Shown: positions 23,800 through 36,450, counted from the stretch's first letter. The stretch is DNA of 64,000 nt from Nageia nagi (GCA_050084985.1 JBITNC010000001.1:106268001-106332000); one strand, 5' to 3'. The notes: a model not told the origin generated them from the letters alone. Program-made: numbers and translations.

Positions 23800-24440
23800 C
23801 AAAGGACCTCAAAGAATTCATCAATATTCAAGTTAAGGATAGTTGATTTCAATAGTGAGTTGCATATATCAACCTACTAAACACTTATTTTAGGTGTCAT
23901 TTTGTGGCTCATAAAATTAAGGACTACCCTCCTATGGAGAGTCACATCAAGCCCAAAACCCTTAGTTAACTACAACTACACTTACACCAACAACCCAAGA
24001 CATCAATTGTTCTAAAGAGTGGAGTACTATTTCCAATAGAAAAATAAAAATACTCATCTTACAATCTTTATTTGGTCTCAATGCAAATCCTTTGTTCTTA
24101 TGGATCCAACAGTACCATCCTCCTACCCCTCCTCTAATATTCTTTCTCCTCCTACTATTTTATGCCTTACACCAACAAACCCTAGTTCTTTGTAGCAACA
24201 TATCAAGAAACTAGTCAATATCTACTTATCTACTACTACCATTTCTCTTATCTTCCCTCCCCCCCAAGCTTGTACCTAATTAACGCAAGTATGATCGATT
24301 TCTCTAGTTCCATGAAGGAAAGGTCTAAAGCTCCATTAGAGAAGAGAAGACAAATTGATTTCATATGCAAGAATTATTGGGATGATGAAACCTTCACCAC
24401 TTCATCAAATGATGTTGGTTCCCCTAAGTCTAACTGAAGG
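23800..24440 (+). pseudogene. Possible LINE ORF1 zinc-knuckle remnant
   Basis: Near 23860-23940 the plus strand reads YFRCHFVAHKIKDYPPM. This resembles the CCHC knuckle at the end of plant LINE ORF1 proteins, with a Cys missing. It lies on the same strand as, and upstream of, the endonuclease-like remnant at 25180. The match is weak. The sequence could instead be the tail of the LTR element that ends at 24446. Confidence 0.3.
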
Positions 24441-24445
24441 GAAGG

Positions 24446-24800
24446 TGTTAGATGTTAAGATAGACTTAGCATTAGTCTAATGTTATTAATACTTTAGTAC
24501 TTATGAATAGTTAGGCCACATAATTAATTACTATTTGTAATGTGAATTTATATATGGATTAGTGATAACATATGATTGAGATTAAAATATGTTGTTATGT
24601 AATCCAATGATAGCAGTTATATCATATAGATTAGTAGAATTTTGTCTATCTATTTAAATAACACTTCTATCACTTATTGTAATCATCTTGAATCCATTAT
24701 TTCTAAGATAGTCTTTAGGGCTTAATTACATGCTCATATTCTTTCATAGTATTCTCTTCTTTGCTTTGTGTGTTAATTTTGTTTCAATATGGATTAATAT
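24446..24800 (+). repeat. Putative LTR fragment or solo LTR
   Basis: TGTTAGATG follows a purine-rich tract CTGAAGGGAAGG, like a polypurine tract and LTR start. A TATTTAAATA box lies near 24652, and pyrimidine-rich sequence leads to TTTCA at 24786. I found no second copy and no target-site duplication, so the end is a guess. Confidence 0.35.
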
Positions 24801-25179
24801 GGATATCTCATGGTGTTCAATTATTTGGCAACATTTGCATAATTTTACAAGAATCACTAATATTTTTATTTAATATTTTTAATCTCTCATAAAATTTGAA
24901 TATATTGAGGATTATTGAATAGGTTACACTCCTTAACCACTCTTCATGAAGTCTTTTTCCTATAATTTACATGGTTTTACATACTCAATTAAAAAGTATA
25001 TCATTCGTTAGAGTCTTTTGGATATTCTCTAAATATTTAAATCTATTGATATTCCCTACCTATAATTAGTTAAGCTTTTGAAATTTATTTTGCTTAGTAT
25101 CTATTAGTTCATCTAGCCCAATAACTAGTTTTGTTATACCTTTCTTACTCCTAACGAAAGGGGGATTGCCATTTTTTTT

Positions 25180-26040
25180 ATTGGCTAGATATCACTCCCA
25201 CATTATGACTTGGGAAGTGGAATTCAGTTCTTTTATTATCTAGATTCTTCTAAATATTGTAATACTACCTATTGGTATCATCAATAATACACTCCTAAAG
25301 ATGCTTCGAATAAAAGGAACTTATAGAGATGGATTGGCTCATCTCTTCCCCTTTCCACTTGGGTCATATATGGTGACTATAACATGATTTGAATATGCTC
25401 ATGATAAGATACGTCTCAATCTTAGACATTGGGCTAAAAGAAAATATGAAATCTGGTTTTTCTTTAAAAAAAAAATTTGGACCTCTCTAATCCCAAATTC
25501 TATAGCTTCTCCTCTACTTTCTCAACCATATCAAGTATTTGTGGTCTAATTAATAAAAAAGTTATAATTGCATCTCAAATCATATCAATAGGTTCATACT
25601 TTCTTACTAGATATTTTTTTCTTTTCTCATTTATTAAGCTCTTTTCCCTACATGGAAGTCATTCTTGATATTATTCTCTTTGATCATTTTTCTATCTTTT
25701 TTATATTTAACCCTCTCATGATCATAATTGCAATTACAAGACTTAATTCTTCTTGAATACATTTCTTTTTCATGATCCCACCCTTTGCTTTTCCATTAAG
25801 AGAATATGAAACCTAGTTTGCCATCTTATTGAAGACAAAGGATATATTGAGTGATGGTCAAATGCCATCAACAAAATTAATAACCCCTTTCATTAGGTTA
25901 CTTGGTAGGCATGTGGCCAAACTCTACCATCATTCTAATATAGCTCAAGATTAAAGTAGAGCTATTATGGGCCTCCTATTAGTTTGAATCATACCCTTTC
26001 AATATTTCCATCTAACAATGTGTGGATCGTGTTCATCACC
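25180..26040 (+). pseudogene. LINE (L1-like) endonuclease remnant
   Basis: The plus strand reads through stops as PKDASNKRNL, RWIGSSLPLSTW and a YGDYNM-type motif near 25300-25395. This matches the plant L1 endonuclease pattern in which an N-R-LW-W stretch precedes GDFNM. DKIRLN and KRKYEIW follow near 25410-25460. The core acidic residue in the GDYN box is present, but the domain is broken by frameshifts and no reverse transcriptase follows. Confidence 0.5.
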
Positions 26041-26897
26041 AACTTTAACAAAGTTGGGTTGATAGGGATGAGTTAATAACTCATTGGATGCTTGAACTTA
26101 GGTTAGAATTTTCTATCCTGTGATGAGGTCTTGATGATCTATAGTTTAAGCGAGGTTATAATTTTAAATGAAATTTAAATGCATTTCAAGTTAACTTTCA
26201 TAATCCAAGGATAAATCATACAAATTGGTATTCAAATTGTTAAACATGGATATTTATATTAAACATAAAAGTCATGGTAACAATTATATTTTTTATATTA
26301 CTGGCTATGATCCTTCTATCTATTATATTCTCTTGTATATTATTTTGTTATTTACATATATGACACTCTCATTAGGTGTGATTATGTATGATCCCTTCTT
26401 TGGTCATGACTAACTCACTCTTACTACTATTTCATTTGGGTTCCAAAGCCTTGTTTATACAAATGATATATGTTATTTATACTAGCATGCCAATTGTAGT
26501 AATGCCTACATCAATAGGTATAAGATGCCTTGTTAATGTCAACATGTACAATACTCCTTCCCTACTCAGATTGTACCATGTTTCCTCTTGTTAAGTAAAG
26601 CATTTAATACCATCTCATTTCCATATAAAAATTCACTAAAAATATAATTCCTTGAATAAGGGTACTCTCTAGTTTGTAGTCTGGACTTTAGGCACATACA
26701 TGACTTTGTCTATACCTCACCTAATGATTGTAATATTTTAATGGTCATAATGTTATGTTCATTTATATTTCTCTTCTTTCCTCTCCTTGTCCTTAAGATC
26801 ATCCTCTTTCTTCCATATTCAAGGCTTAAGATATGATAATATATATGCATCTACTTCTCCTTGTGCTTATGATTTTCTTTGTTCATCATGGTTGGGA
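26041..26897. other. No recognisable gene
   Basis: AT-rich with short hydrophobic open frames only. The last five bases, TGGGA, are the duplicated target of Copia-B2. Confidence 0.45.
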
Positions 26898-27398
26898 TGT
26901 TGGAATGTATAATGCATTATTGTAAATATTATGTAATAATATTCTATGTAAGTGCACTAATACTTAAGGGTATCATTTTATACCTTAAGTATTTAAGTGA
27001 ATATGATAATGTAACTTGTCCTACACTCCATGTCATGAGCATGCCCCTTGGGTAAATGGATATGCATATCATACTTTTGTACATTGAGTACAAGGGTGAT
27101 CCAAAGAGGGATTTTGGCCTATAAATAGAAGGCTCCCTCTTTGGATCATACATCAATTTGTGAAGTAAAGTTATGCTACAAGATAGAGTTTAGGAGATGA
27201 GATTAGGAGAATTGTAAGAGATTCATATTTGTGAATGAAGTATAATCTAGTTAGTGGATGTACTCCTAGTTGGAAGAAACAATTTATCTCTTGAGTTATT
27301 TTGTGAGAATGCTTATGCTTTATTTTCTTATTGTTAGAAAAGGCTTTCATATAATCTTGGACAATTAAGATTGTATTTGTTATAGTGCATATCCTTTA
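26898..27398 (+). repeat. Copia-B2 5' LTR
   Basis: It starts TGTTGGAATG and ends CCTTTA (CA decayed to TA) at the primer site. The TATA box CTATAAATAG (27119-27128) lies between perfect 15-bp inverted arms at 27097-27111 and 27134-27148. Confidence 0.92.
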
Positions 27399-27412
27399 TT
27401 TGGTATCAAAGC
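27399..27412 (+). other. Copia-B2 primer-binding site
   Basis: TTTGGTATCAAAGC directly after the LTR, the same tRNA-Met-type site as in Copia-B1. Confidence 0.85.
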
Positions 27413-27955
27413 TTGGTGTGGAAGCTTTTCTTCTTGGTGTGGAAGCTCTTCCTCAACATCTTGGTGATATTTATTCATTCCTCATCTCACACTCCATTGG
27501 TGAGGTAAAACTAAGAGAAGGTATAAATTTCCCTTTCCTTGGTTATTTTATAGATCATTGCACTATGCTACTAACATATTACTTGCTATGTGTTAGTCCC
27601 TTTTTTTTCGAAAAATATGGCTAACAAAGTTGCATTTTTTTCACTAACCCTCTATATTACTTGCAATTTTTTAATTGCTACAATGTTTTTAAAAAGGATT
27701 AGTATACAAAAAAAGGCATTATTTTTTTAAATAAGTGTATATGTTACATATTATTGTTATTGCTAACACTATTTTAAATGCAATTTTTGCTTAAATAGCA
27801 ATAATATGTTTCATATTACACAATTGTAGTGTAAAATATAATGAAAGTTATTATTTTTCTTCCTACACATTGTTACTATGTTAGCATTCCAATAAAATAG
27901 GGAGAGAGAGTTTATATAAATAAATAAAACTAATTTTTTGAAATATTTCAAAGGT

Positions 27956-27999
<44 letters not shown>

Positions 28000-30244
28000 T
28001 TGAAATCAAATTTTTGTTATTTCTTCTAATGTTTTAAAGGGGGAAGTCAATTAGCTATTGGCTGACCAAACCCCCATCTCTATCAATCATTGAGCAACCT
28101 TTATGTTTGCATTTGTTTTGCATAGCTATAAGGGCTAGTCTCGTATGTAGCCCTCACATTGCTCATGGCCCTCTTAGCCACTCTCTCTCTATTTCATGGC
28201 CATCTCTAGCTTCTCCTCACAGTTGGGCTAGGTTCTCCTTGCGATCGATCTTTTGAGTGTGACCCCTCCATGACCTTGCTTCTCTTGTGTTGTTCTCTCC
28301 TGGAAACCTTAGGGGGAGAGTTTCACACATCCCTATAACCCTTTTTTTGGCCCTTTGTGGCTTCTCTATCACATTTTTTTCCTCCATTTCCCTTATGGCC
28401 CTCATGGCCTCTCTATTTTATAGCCTCTAACTGTGTCTTAAGTAAATGGATTTCCCTATCAAGTTTATCTGTGAGGTTTGATGTCTTTACACTTTGGTTC
28501 ACCAATTTATCATGGATTTTCCCCCTTTCTAAGTTCAAATCCAAGTGTTAACTTCTTTATCTTGATCCTCTCGTATGTGTAACAATCACCTCTCCTCCCT
28601 TGTTGCTAACTATGACCTCTCCTTGTGTGGACCTATCTCTACATGTTGATCTTCTTTATCTGAGATTATTTGTTTACCCTCTTATGGTTATTTATTGCTC
28701 TCTTACCTTTTACGTGGAATGTTTTTTGGTATAGTATGGGCTTCACCTATCAAAATTAATTGTTGAAGTGGGAAGTGGAGTATAGTTTTTCCTATCATTT
28801 AAGTCTTTGCAGAAATTATGATAAACTTTAATTACTTTCCCTTAGAGTACACACTTTCCTCCTTTCCAATTTATGTTCATCATTAAAAAATTTAGGTTAA
28901 TGATGATTGCAATGGAGGATTTTATGATCATATTTAATGATTCCTAGTTACTTTCTCTTAGGAATGTTTTTTTTTTTTTTTTAAAGGGCACAATGTCTTT
29001 GGAATTATTGAAAGGAGTAATTTCCTTTAGTACTTAAATGCAAAAGAGGCTAATCTTTTAGTGGGAATTTTTAAGAGGAATTTTTTTCCTCTTAGTTAAA
29101 AGTCCTAAGGTAATTTTTTTTATCTAACTATTTATTATTGAAAGCATATTCCTTAGAGATTTAATTTTTAAGTAAAAAGGGGGGAAATATTTAAGAGATT
29201 GTTTACTTAAATTTTTTATCCTTTATGCTTAGCATGCATATTTATCAACTTTATGGATATTTTACTTAATTTTTTAAAGTTAATGATGCATGCTTATCTC
29301 CTTTTTTTAATGATGCATACTTATCACTTAATTTCTTTTAAGTTAATGGAATGATGCATGCTTTTACTTATTTTTTTTAAGTTATGATATTTTTTTATGA
29401 TTTCCTAATTTTTTTTCCTTATGCAAAGTTTGAAATGGACTTGTACAAAATAAATAATGTTGTAAAGATTTCCTTTAAAGATTAGTAAACAAAATAAATT
29501 GGACACTTAGGTATCAAATTTTGTATGAATATTATTTTACTTATGCTATTTAACTTCATGTTTCGTACTTTGATTTATTTGCTTATGTAAACATTGATAT
29601 GACCAACCCCTTAAAATGAACACATCTGCATTTGCATTTTGTAACATGACTTGTTTAGGGAGCCATGAGATGAGGATAAGTGGACTGGAGCCTTTAATTT
29701 TGATGATCTAAATGGTGAAAAGTTTGTACTTCTCAATTGCCCCTAAGTCCTCTATTGGTATGGACATAACTCCAGTAGGTGGATAGTCATATGTGTAGTA
29801 ATACCACATGTCCAAATTTCCATTTAAGGACTATCTTGATAACCTAAGAGGAAAACTTGAAATCTAATCAAGATTAATAATTTAGATGATCCAAAATACA
29901 TCATAACATTAAAAAATAGTAGATACTTTTCCTTGTAAGAGTATAATATTGAACAAGGTAAACTGGTTGAAGATTGATAGTACATGGGATCCTCTTGTGT
30001 GGGCATCCAAGTGAAGGCCTAATTTTAGACAAGAAAACAAACCTCAATAATGTCACTCTACATCTACAATTCTTGAGATGAGAAATGTATTTGGGTACAT
30101 GTGTTATTATTTGAATTGTAAAATATTTACACTAGTAAAAAAATCATGCATATCTTTTGTGTTAAAATTAACATGTATTTTTTACATGGATTAAATATTA
30201 ACATGTAATATTATTTTTTGAAACACATGTTTATTAGTCACATT
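27413..30244 (+). other. Copia-B2 leader (about 2.8 kb), with (TA)n tract
   Basis: No coding motif is seen between the primer site and gag. A TA run lies at about 27959-27995. The region around 28100-28420 is rich in CTC and TGGCC words, and a matching segment occurs in the Copia-B1 leader in reverse complement (around 17330-17520). T- and A-runs are common at 28970-29410. Confidence 0.75.
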
Positions 30245-31240
30245 ATTATGTAGCAAATGGGATACAACTTCTTACCCAAACACATTCTCGATAGTTCCAA
30301 CTTTGGGATTTGGAAACTATGGATGGGAGCTGAATTATAGGTAAGAAAGCTTTGGCAAGCTATAAATGAGAACCTTATTGCTCCTATATATGAGAAGGCA
30401 CTAGAGGCTTACAACATTAAGAATGAGTTGGCAACCTCCATAATATTTTGTGCAATTTTAGATGATGTGCTCTTGATGATTTTCTCTTCAACCTTGATAA
30501 AGGAAGATTGAGATAAACTTAAATAAATCTACCTTGGTTCAAAGTGTTAAAGAAGGTTTACCATTCTTCAAAAATTGCTTCAATATTATCAAGGGGAAGA
30601 TGAAAATATGGCTATATACTTGAACAAAATCATTGATCTAAAGACCTAACTTATTACTTGTGAATGTAATTGGATCAATGATAAGTTCATGATCTTCATC
30701 ATTCTTCAAAGCCTTTCTTCAAAGTTTGGAACTCTATTATGATTATAAAAACAAGTCTTGATAATAAAGAAGAAGTCTTCTCCCTTGAGAACCTTTCTAG
30801 GCTCCTTTTTAAGCATGAGGTAAAGTTTAATTAAAAGGTGTTGATTTCTTCTCCTAGGGATAATAATGTTGCCTTGGAGAAACCAAAACTTCTTTCAAGA
30901 AGAAGTTCAACCATCAAAAGAAATCTTATCCTTCTTCCTCCAAAAGGTTTAAGAAAAGAGGCAATGTCAACAACAATAGGATGAATGATGGCAACAATGG
31001 CAATAATAGGAACAACAATAACAATAATAGTAGGAATAACAACAACAATAACCACTTCAAGCAAAGAGATGGAAAAGGCAAAGCAAATAATCCATATTTT
31101 AAGGAAAAATTTGATGGTAATTATAACTAATATGGAATCCATGATCATAAAAAAGTTTATTGCTACAAAATGAAAGGAGAGAAAAAGAATAAAAGCAATG
31201 AAAATGTAAAAAACTTCAAAAAAATAAGAATATTCAAGCT
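30245..31240 (+). pseudogene. Copia-B2 gag (UBN2-type), broken
   Basis: It reads FLPKHILDSSNFGIWKLWMG near 30270, NIKNELATSIIF near 30420, RRFTILQKLLQYYQGEDENM near 30555 and FIILQSLSSKFGTLL near 30700. A frameshift follows. An Asn-rich tail occupies 30960-31080, with a zinc-knuckle remnant near 31135 that has lost its first two Cys. Gag would package the RNA. Confidence 0.75.
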
Positions 31241-31259
31241 AGTTTTTCTATAGCACTCT

Positions 31260-32340
31260 ACTCCATATCTTGCATTTTTTTATATGATTAGATTATTGAC
31301 TTTGGTTGCACTAATCACCTATACTTTGAAAAGGATAAGTTTGAGAACTTTCATAAGTATAGAAAAGATGTAGTTGTGATAGGTGATAACTCTACCCTTG
31401 AAGGCCAAGGAATTGGGAGTGTGTTGATTCACATGAAGGTTCTTGAAAATGTGCTCTATGTTCTTAAGCTTAGGATGAATCTACTCTCCATGATCCTAGT
31501 TACTAGGAAAGGGTACTTTTTTGAGTTTGAATTTAAATCCTAATGCATTAAGAAAGAACTTGTTACATTGGTTAAAAGATCAATGAAAGATGATCTCTAT
31601 ATTATGGATCAAGTTCCATCAAAGATGTGTCTTGCTACAAATGTATGTTCTAGAGGCAATCTTTGGCATCAACATTTAGGACACCTTAACCACAAGAGTA
31701 TTCAAGTCATGAAAGACCAAGAACTTATGGAAGGTTTTACTTTAATTTTTTCTTCAATTGGTCTATATGAGAAGTGCATTCTTGTCAAGATGTATAGACA
31801 AAAGTTTGAAAACTATAAGGCAATAAGAACATCTCAACATCTTCATCTTGTACATTTAAATTTGATGGGTCCATTTCAAACTAAGTTGCTTGGAGGAGAA
31901 TCTTACATCTTGACCTTCATTGATGACTTTAATAGAATGAGCTTTGGGTATCTACTTGAGCATAAGGATCAAATCTTTGAGAGTTTTAAAGTTTTTAAGG
32001 CCTTTTTTGAAAATCAAACTAACCTTAAAATCAAGATGTTGAGATCAAATAATATGAGAGAATATAATAGTAATGATATCAATGACTATTGTGCTAAGTA
32101 TGAAATCAAGAGGCAACTTATGATTCCTTACACTCCTCAACAAAATGGTGTTATCAAAAGGAAAAATAGAATAATTATAGAAATGACTAGATGCATGTTG
32201 GGTAATCTTCCTAATTTCTTATGGGGTGGAGCCATGACCACTGCTATTTATATCTTGATTAGGTATCCCATAAAAGCCATTTAGGGTAAAACTTATTTTG
32301 AGAAATGGTTAGTATGAAGACCTAACATTTCTCACCTTAG
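31260..32340 (+). pseudogene. Copia-B2 protease and integrase, broken
   Basis: The protease motif near 31290 is decayed, and VIGDNSTLEGQGIGSV follows near 31380. The frame 31568-32284 is the longest preserved integrase piece: LWHQHLGHLNHKSIQVMKDQ, then HLNLMGPF, FIDDFNRMSFGYL and IPYTPQQNGVIKRKNR. The first catalytic Asp (FIDDF) survives. The second Asp has become Asn (RSNNMREY), and the Glu has become Lys (GVIKRKN), so the enzyme is inactive. Confidence 0.8.
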
Positions 32341-33379
32341 GGTGTTTGGTTGTGAAGCATTCTCCAACAATTGTTTTGGTTGTGAAGCATTCTCCTACAT
32401 TATTTCTAAGAAAAGGAAGAAGTTAGATAAAAGGGATAAAAAATGCATCTTTATGGGTTATGACAGTTGGCATAGAGGTTACAAGCTCTACTTCCCATCC
32501 CACAAAGCTATGTTTATTTCAAGGGATGTAAAGTTTAATGAACTTTCTAAAAAATCTACTTCTAATGAGGATGTTGATGATTTAGAGGACTCTTTAGTTA
32601 CACTTAATTGGTTAGATATTGATGTATACAAGTCATCTCAGGAATAAAATTCTCCAACACAAAGGGTAACAAAGAGGATGACCTTGAACAAATCCATATT
32701 TACCAATATTGACAACAAGCATGAGCCCTCAACCTTCAAAGAAGCTTCTAAGAATGAGTGCTAGATGAAAGCCATGAAAGTGGAGTATGAGACACTTATA
32801 AAAAATAAAACTTAGAATTTGGTTCCTTATTCCAATGAGAAGAATGTGATTAGCAATAAATGGATCTACAAGGTCAAGTGCAATTCTATTTTGGATACTA
32901 AGAAATACAAGGCAAGGTTAGTAGCCAAAAGTTTTGCTCAAAAATATGATGTAAATTATGAGAAAATATTTTCTCCTATAGCAAATATGCCTATAATGAA
33001 AATTATCCTTGCTCTTTCTATAGCTCAAGGATGGAAAGTTTTTCAACTTAACATCAAAAGTGTATTCCTTAATGGTGACTTATATGTGAAAATCTTCATA
33101 AATCAATTAGAAGGGTTTATTATGGAAGGCAAAGAGTCCTTTGTGTGCAAGTTAAAGAAGTTAGCATATGGACTTAAGTAAGCACTTAGAAGTTGGTATA
33201 AGAAGATTTTAGGGTATTTTGCAAACATTAGTTTCTCCAAGTACTTTTTAGACTCTAATTTATATGTGCTCACTCAAGGAAAAGATGTGGTCTTGATTCT
33301 CCTTTATGTAGATGATCTTTTGATTACTAGGAATAATAATTAAAATCATTCAAGAGTGCATATACAAACTTAAGGTAAT
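32341..33379 (+). pseudogene. Copia-B2 reverse transcriptase, first part, broken
   Basis: FGCEAFS near 32345 (with a local duplication of that segment) and FMGYDSWHRGYKLYFPS near 32450 mark the integrase tail. RT proper shows NKWIYKVKCN (32855), ARLVAKSFAQKYD (32920), FQLNIKSVFLNGDLYVK (33040), LAYGLK (33165) and an intact YVDDLL box near 33308. Gypsy-D interrupts at 33379, after the duplicated GTAAT. Confidence 0.8.
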
Positions 33380-34678
33380 TGTATATCTATACATAATAAA
33401 TTTTTTATTAAAGCCTCGATGTACTTTACTTTCAATCATGAGTTCATTTTAAGATCCCCGAGAGTTTTTTTCAAGAAACTAAAGCATGCCGGAGTGAAAT
33501 GATGATGTCACAGAAGAAAGGATAAGCTTAGTTTTGGAAAAGACTGGGTTCTGGAGGAGGTGAGGTCAGCAAGAGATAAGTGAAGAGCCAAAGTTTGTAA
33601 AATAAGTGTTCCAAAAGTAAAGTGTTTCAGAATAAAATGATGACATCATGAAAGAAAAGATAGTCACATTTTTGGTAAAGATCAGGTTCCAAAGATGGTG
33701 AGGTCAGCAAGGGATAATTGAAAAGCTAGAGTTAGTGAATAAAGTGCACCAGAGAAAAATGATGATGTCATAAGAGAGAGGATAAGCTTAATTTTGGAAA
33801 AGATTGGGTTCCAAAGGAGGTGAGGTCAGCAAGAGATAAGTGAAGAGCCGGAGTCTGTAAAATAAGTGTTTCAAAAGTAAAGCATTCTAGAATAAAATGA
33901 TGATGTTACGGAGGAAAAGATAGTCACATTTTGGCAAGAAATAGATCCTAGAGGAGTTGATACTACGAAAGGTAGAATCTTAATTCTAAGAAGACGTTAC
34001 CTTCCATGACCTTCTCAGTTTTGTAACATTTGGACAAGTAGCATATATAGATGATGATAGTCAAAAGTGGCTAGAATCTTGAGGCCTTTTTTGTAACCGA
34101 TCTATGTTCATTTTCTTGTAACTATTATTTCTTCAATATAAGTATATGAAAATAAAGTGGAAAAGGGTCGGAAGCCCTAGTATTGCTCTTTACATTTGTT
34201 CTCTAAGATCGATATTTTTTATCAGTGATATGATATCATATTGACCTTTCTTTGCTAGCACTTATAATTATTGTTCTTAATTAGGTTACATGGTGGCAGC
34301 TTGGCATGTCTCCTAGATGATAATTATGAGCTGTTAGCATAACTATGTCTACATACATGGTAGAGTAAAAGCTAGGAAACTATTAGAGAGTGAGAGCTTG
34401 TACTGTAGCTGCTACACTAGATTCAGACCAAGGTTTCACACCCTGTGAAAGCCCCTACTGAACTAGTGATCCACCTTTGCTTTCTCTCTTGTTACCCTAA
34501 GCCCTTTGCTTAAATTCCTTGCACTCTACTCCTTTTATTTTCTTTCTTGTTACTTCTCTTATACCCAATAGATAAGGAATCGGCCTTCTCTGAAGATCAG
34601 ATTGTCACCATAGTCTGTTCTTGATTTACTTTGGTTGAGATTATTCATGGCGCATATATTACACAATCCTAATCAACA
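33380..34678 (+). repeat. Gypsy-D 5' LTR
   Basis: It starts TGTATATC and ends TCAACA. The 5' half is a tandem array of two 260-bp dimers, each made of a 138-bp and a ~122-bp subunit. The subunits contain the 8-mers TGATGTCA (33503), TGACATCA (33641), TGATGTCA (33763) and TGATGTTA (33901). Confidence 0.95.
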
Positions 34679-34689
34679 ATATTTCTTTT

Positions 34690-34707
34690 TGGCATGCCCG
34701 ATGGGAC
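34690..34707 (+). other. Gypsy-D primer-binding site
   Basis: TGGCATGCCCGATGGGAC lies 11 bp after the LTR. It resembles the plant Gypsy site TGGCACGCCCGGTGGGAC with two transitions, both at CpG. Gypsy-E carries the same site with further decay at 60721-60704. Confidence 0.75.
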
Positions 34708-34826
34708 ACGAAGAAACTTATTGGCAACTCTGCTGAAGCACTATCTATGGTATGTATTAAAGTAGATTATTTGTAAATATCATATGTGCTTTTGAACCTT
34801 TTATTTTCTTTTGCAACCTAGAGTTT

Positions 34827-36450
34827 ATGTGGACTAGATCTATAACCAAAGCAGCAAAAGAAGCACTGAATTTTAGAACGTTAGATGCTCCTAAGAGAAA
34901 GACCTTGATCAAGTCCAAAGTCTCTGAATAGTATCAGCACCCTAAAATCCTTTACCAAGCTAGAACCATTCAATCTTCACACCAGAAATACCTCTCCTAA
35001 AATGGCTAATCCAGCTCAAAATATTTATCCGACATGGGACAATGGTGTACCAATAGCCCTGGCCATGTTGCATGACATCCCAGCAAATGTTTTCAAAACC
35101 CTTTCGAAGTTTGATGTAACTTCAAAGAAAATAGCTTATGAGCATTGTGTTGATGTACCTAGCCTAGCTAAGATTCATAATATTCAACATGAAGATGTCA
35201 TGGTGAGATTACTGGCTCAGTCTTTCAAAGGAAAGGTCTTGGATTGGTACAGGGGCCTTCCTAATGGATCTATAACCACTTAGGCTCAACTGGTAGAGCC
35301 CTTTATCTTGGAATTTAATGAATTAGGAGATCTTTTTTCTCTATTAACACAGTTCACTTCAATCAAAAGATATGAGCAAGAAAATATCCCTAATTTCAAC
35401 ATTAGATTCCAAAAAACTTGGATGAGAGTCCCAATGCCAGTCAGGCCTTAGCAATTTCAAGCCCTAATGTATTACTTGAGAGCCTTTCCTCTAGATCTCT
35501 CTTTGCAAATTCAAAATTCTGGAGTAAATACTTTCTTGGAGGTCTATAGACAAGCAGTATATGCTAAATCCTATCTTATTTCAGTAGGAAAATTACCAAG
35601 TCACATGCCAATGCCTTATTTTCCAGTAACTGCCTAAATGCAAATTTTGAGACCTCAAGTAGTTAGTTTGGCTCCACCTCTGGCCAGTATTCCTGCCCCT
35701 ATTCAATAGTGGCCACCAACCTTGCTAGTCCCTAGAGCTCCCTTGGCCTTAACAGCCCCTCCTCAGCCTAATATGAATCAAGGGTTAGCTTCATTGATAG
35801 AGATTTAGGAACTCCAAAATTTGAGTAGGAATATGGCAAATCAAATTACCATTCTAAGTAGGCAAAGCAATGTAAGAAGATATCCTTATCCTGCTATAGA
35901 AAAGGCTCAGCATGTGTTAAATGAGGATGTAGACCAAGCTTCCTCTTCTGGGTTAGCCACTGGCTTGTATTTGGCTTGCAATGATGCTCATGAATAAACA
36001 ACATGTCCTATTTATCAATACCAAGAGTATTTATCAATAAGTGGGGGTATTCTTTTGTCTAGTGTAGCTGACGACATGAACCAAGATGTGAACCTAATGA
36101 ATTTTGCACCAGTAGATATAGGAGTTTTTGCTGTGGAAACAAGATTAGGAAAAAAAAACCTAGTCTCTGGTATTCCAGAAAGAAAAGTTGAATCCCAAAA
36201 GAGTTCCGGTTTAGTGATTCCTAAAAATCAAGATGTAGTTTTCAGTTCTAAGGAAAAGACCCTAGAAAAGGAAATAGTTTCCCAAAAATTCACATTTCCA
36301 AAAACCAAACTGATGCCTAAAGCCATTGATCAAAATCTCTGGAAGTTAAGGTTCCCTTCACTTACCAAGCATCAGAGAAAAGATGATACTCTACAGCTTT
36401 AGGAAAGATTTATCGATAGATTTAGAAATAAAATTGGTGAACCTCTGACT
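34827..36450 (+). pseudogene. Gypsy-D gag, broken
   Basis: The start ATG at 34827 is followed by WTRSITKAAKEAL. The frame from 35002 has the retrotransposon-gag pattern: FKTLSKFDVTSKKIAYEH, VMVRLLAQSFKGKVLDWYRG and, after a TAG, LVEPFILEFNELGDLFSLL and TQFTSIKRYEQENIPNF. Later frames are Pro/Gln-rich and lead towards protease (36055-36402). Stops at 35281, 35449, 35707 and 35806 are TAG where Gln fits. Gag would form the particle shell. Confidence 0.75.

Noticed and set aside
33480-33960. Regularly spaced repeats as a possible CRISPR-like array
   Set aside because: Units are long, imperfect and wholly inside a plant LTR; there are no unique spacers of uniform size.
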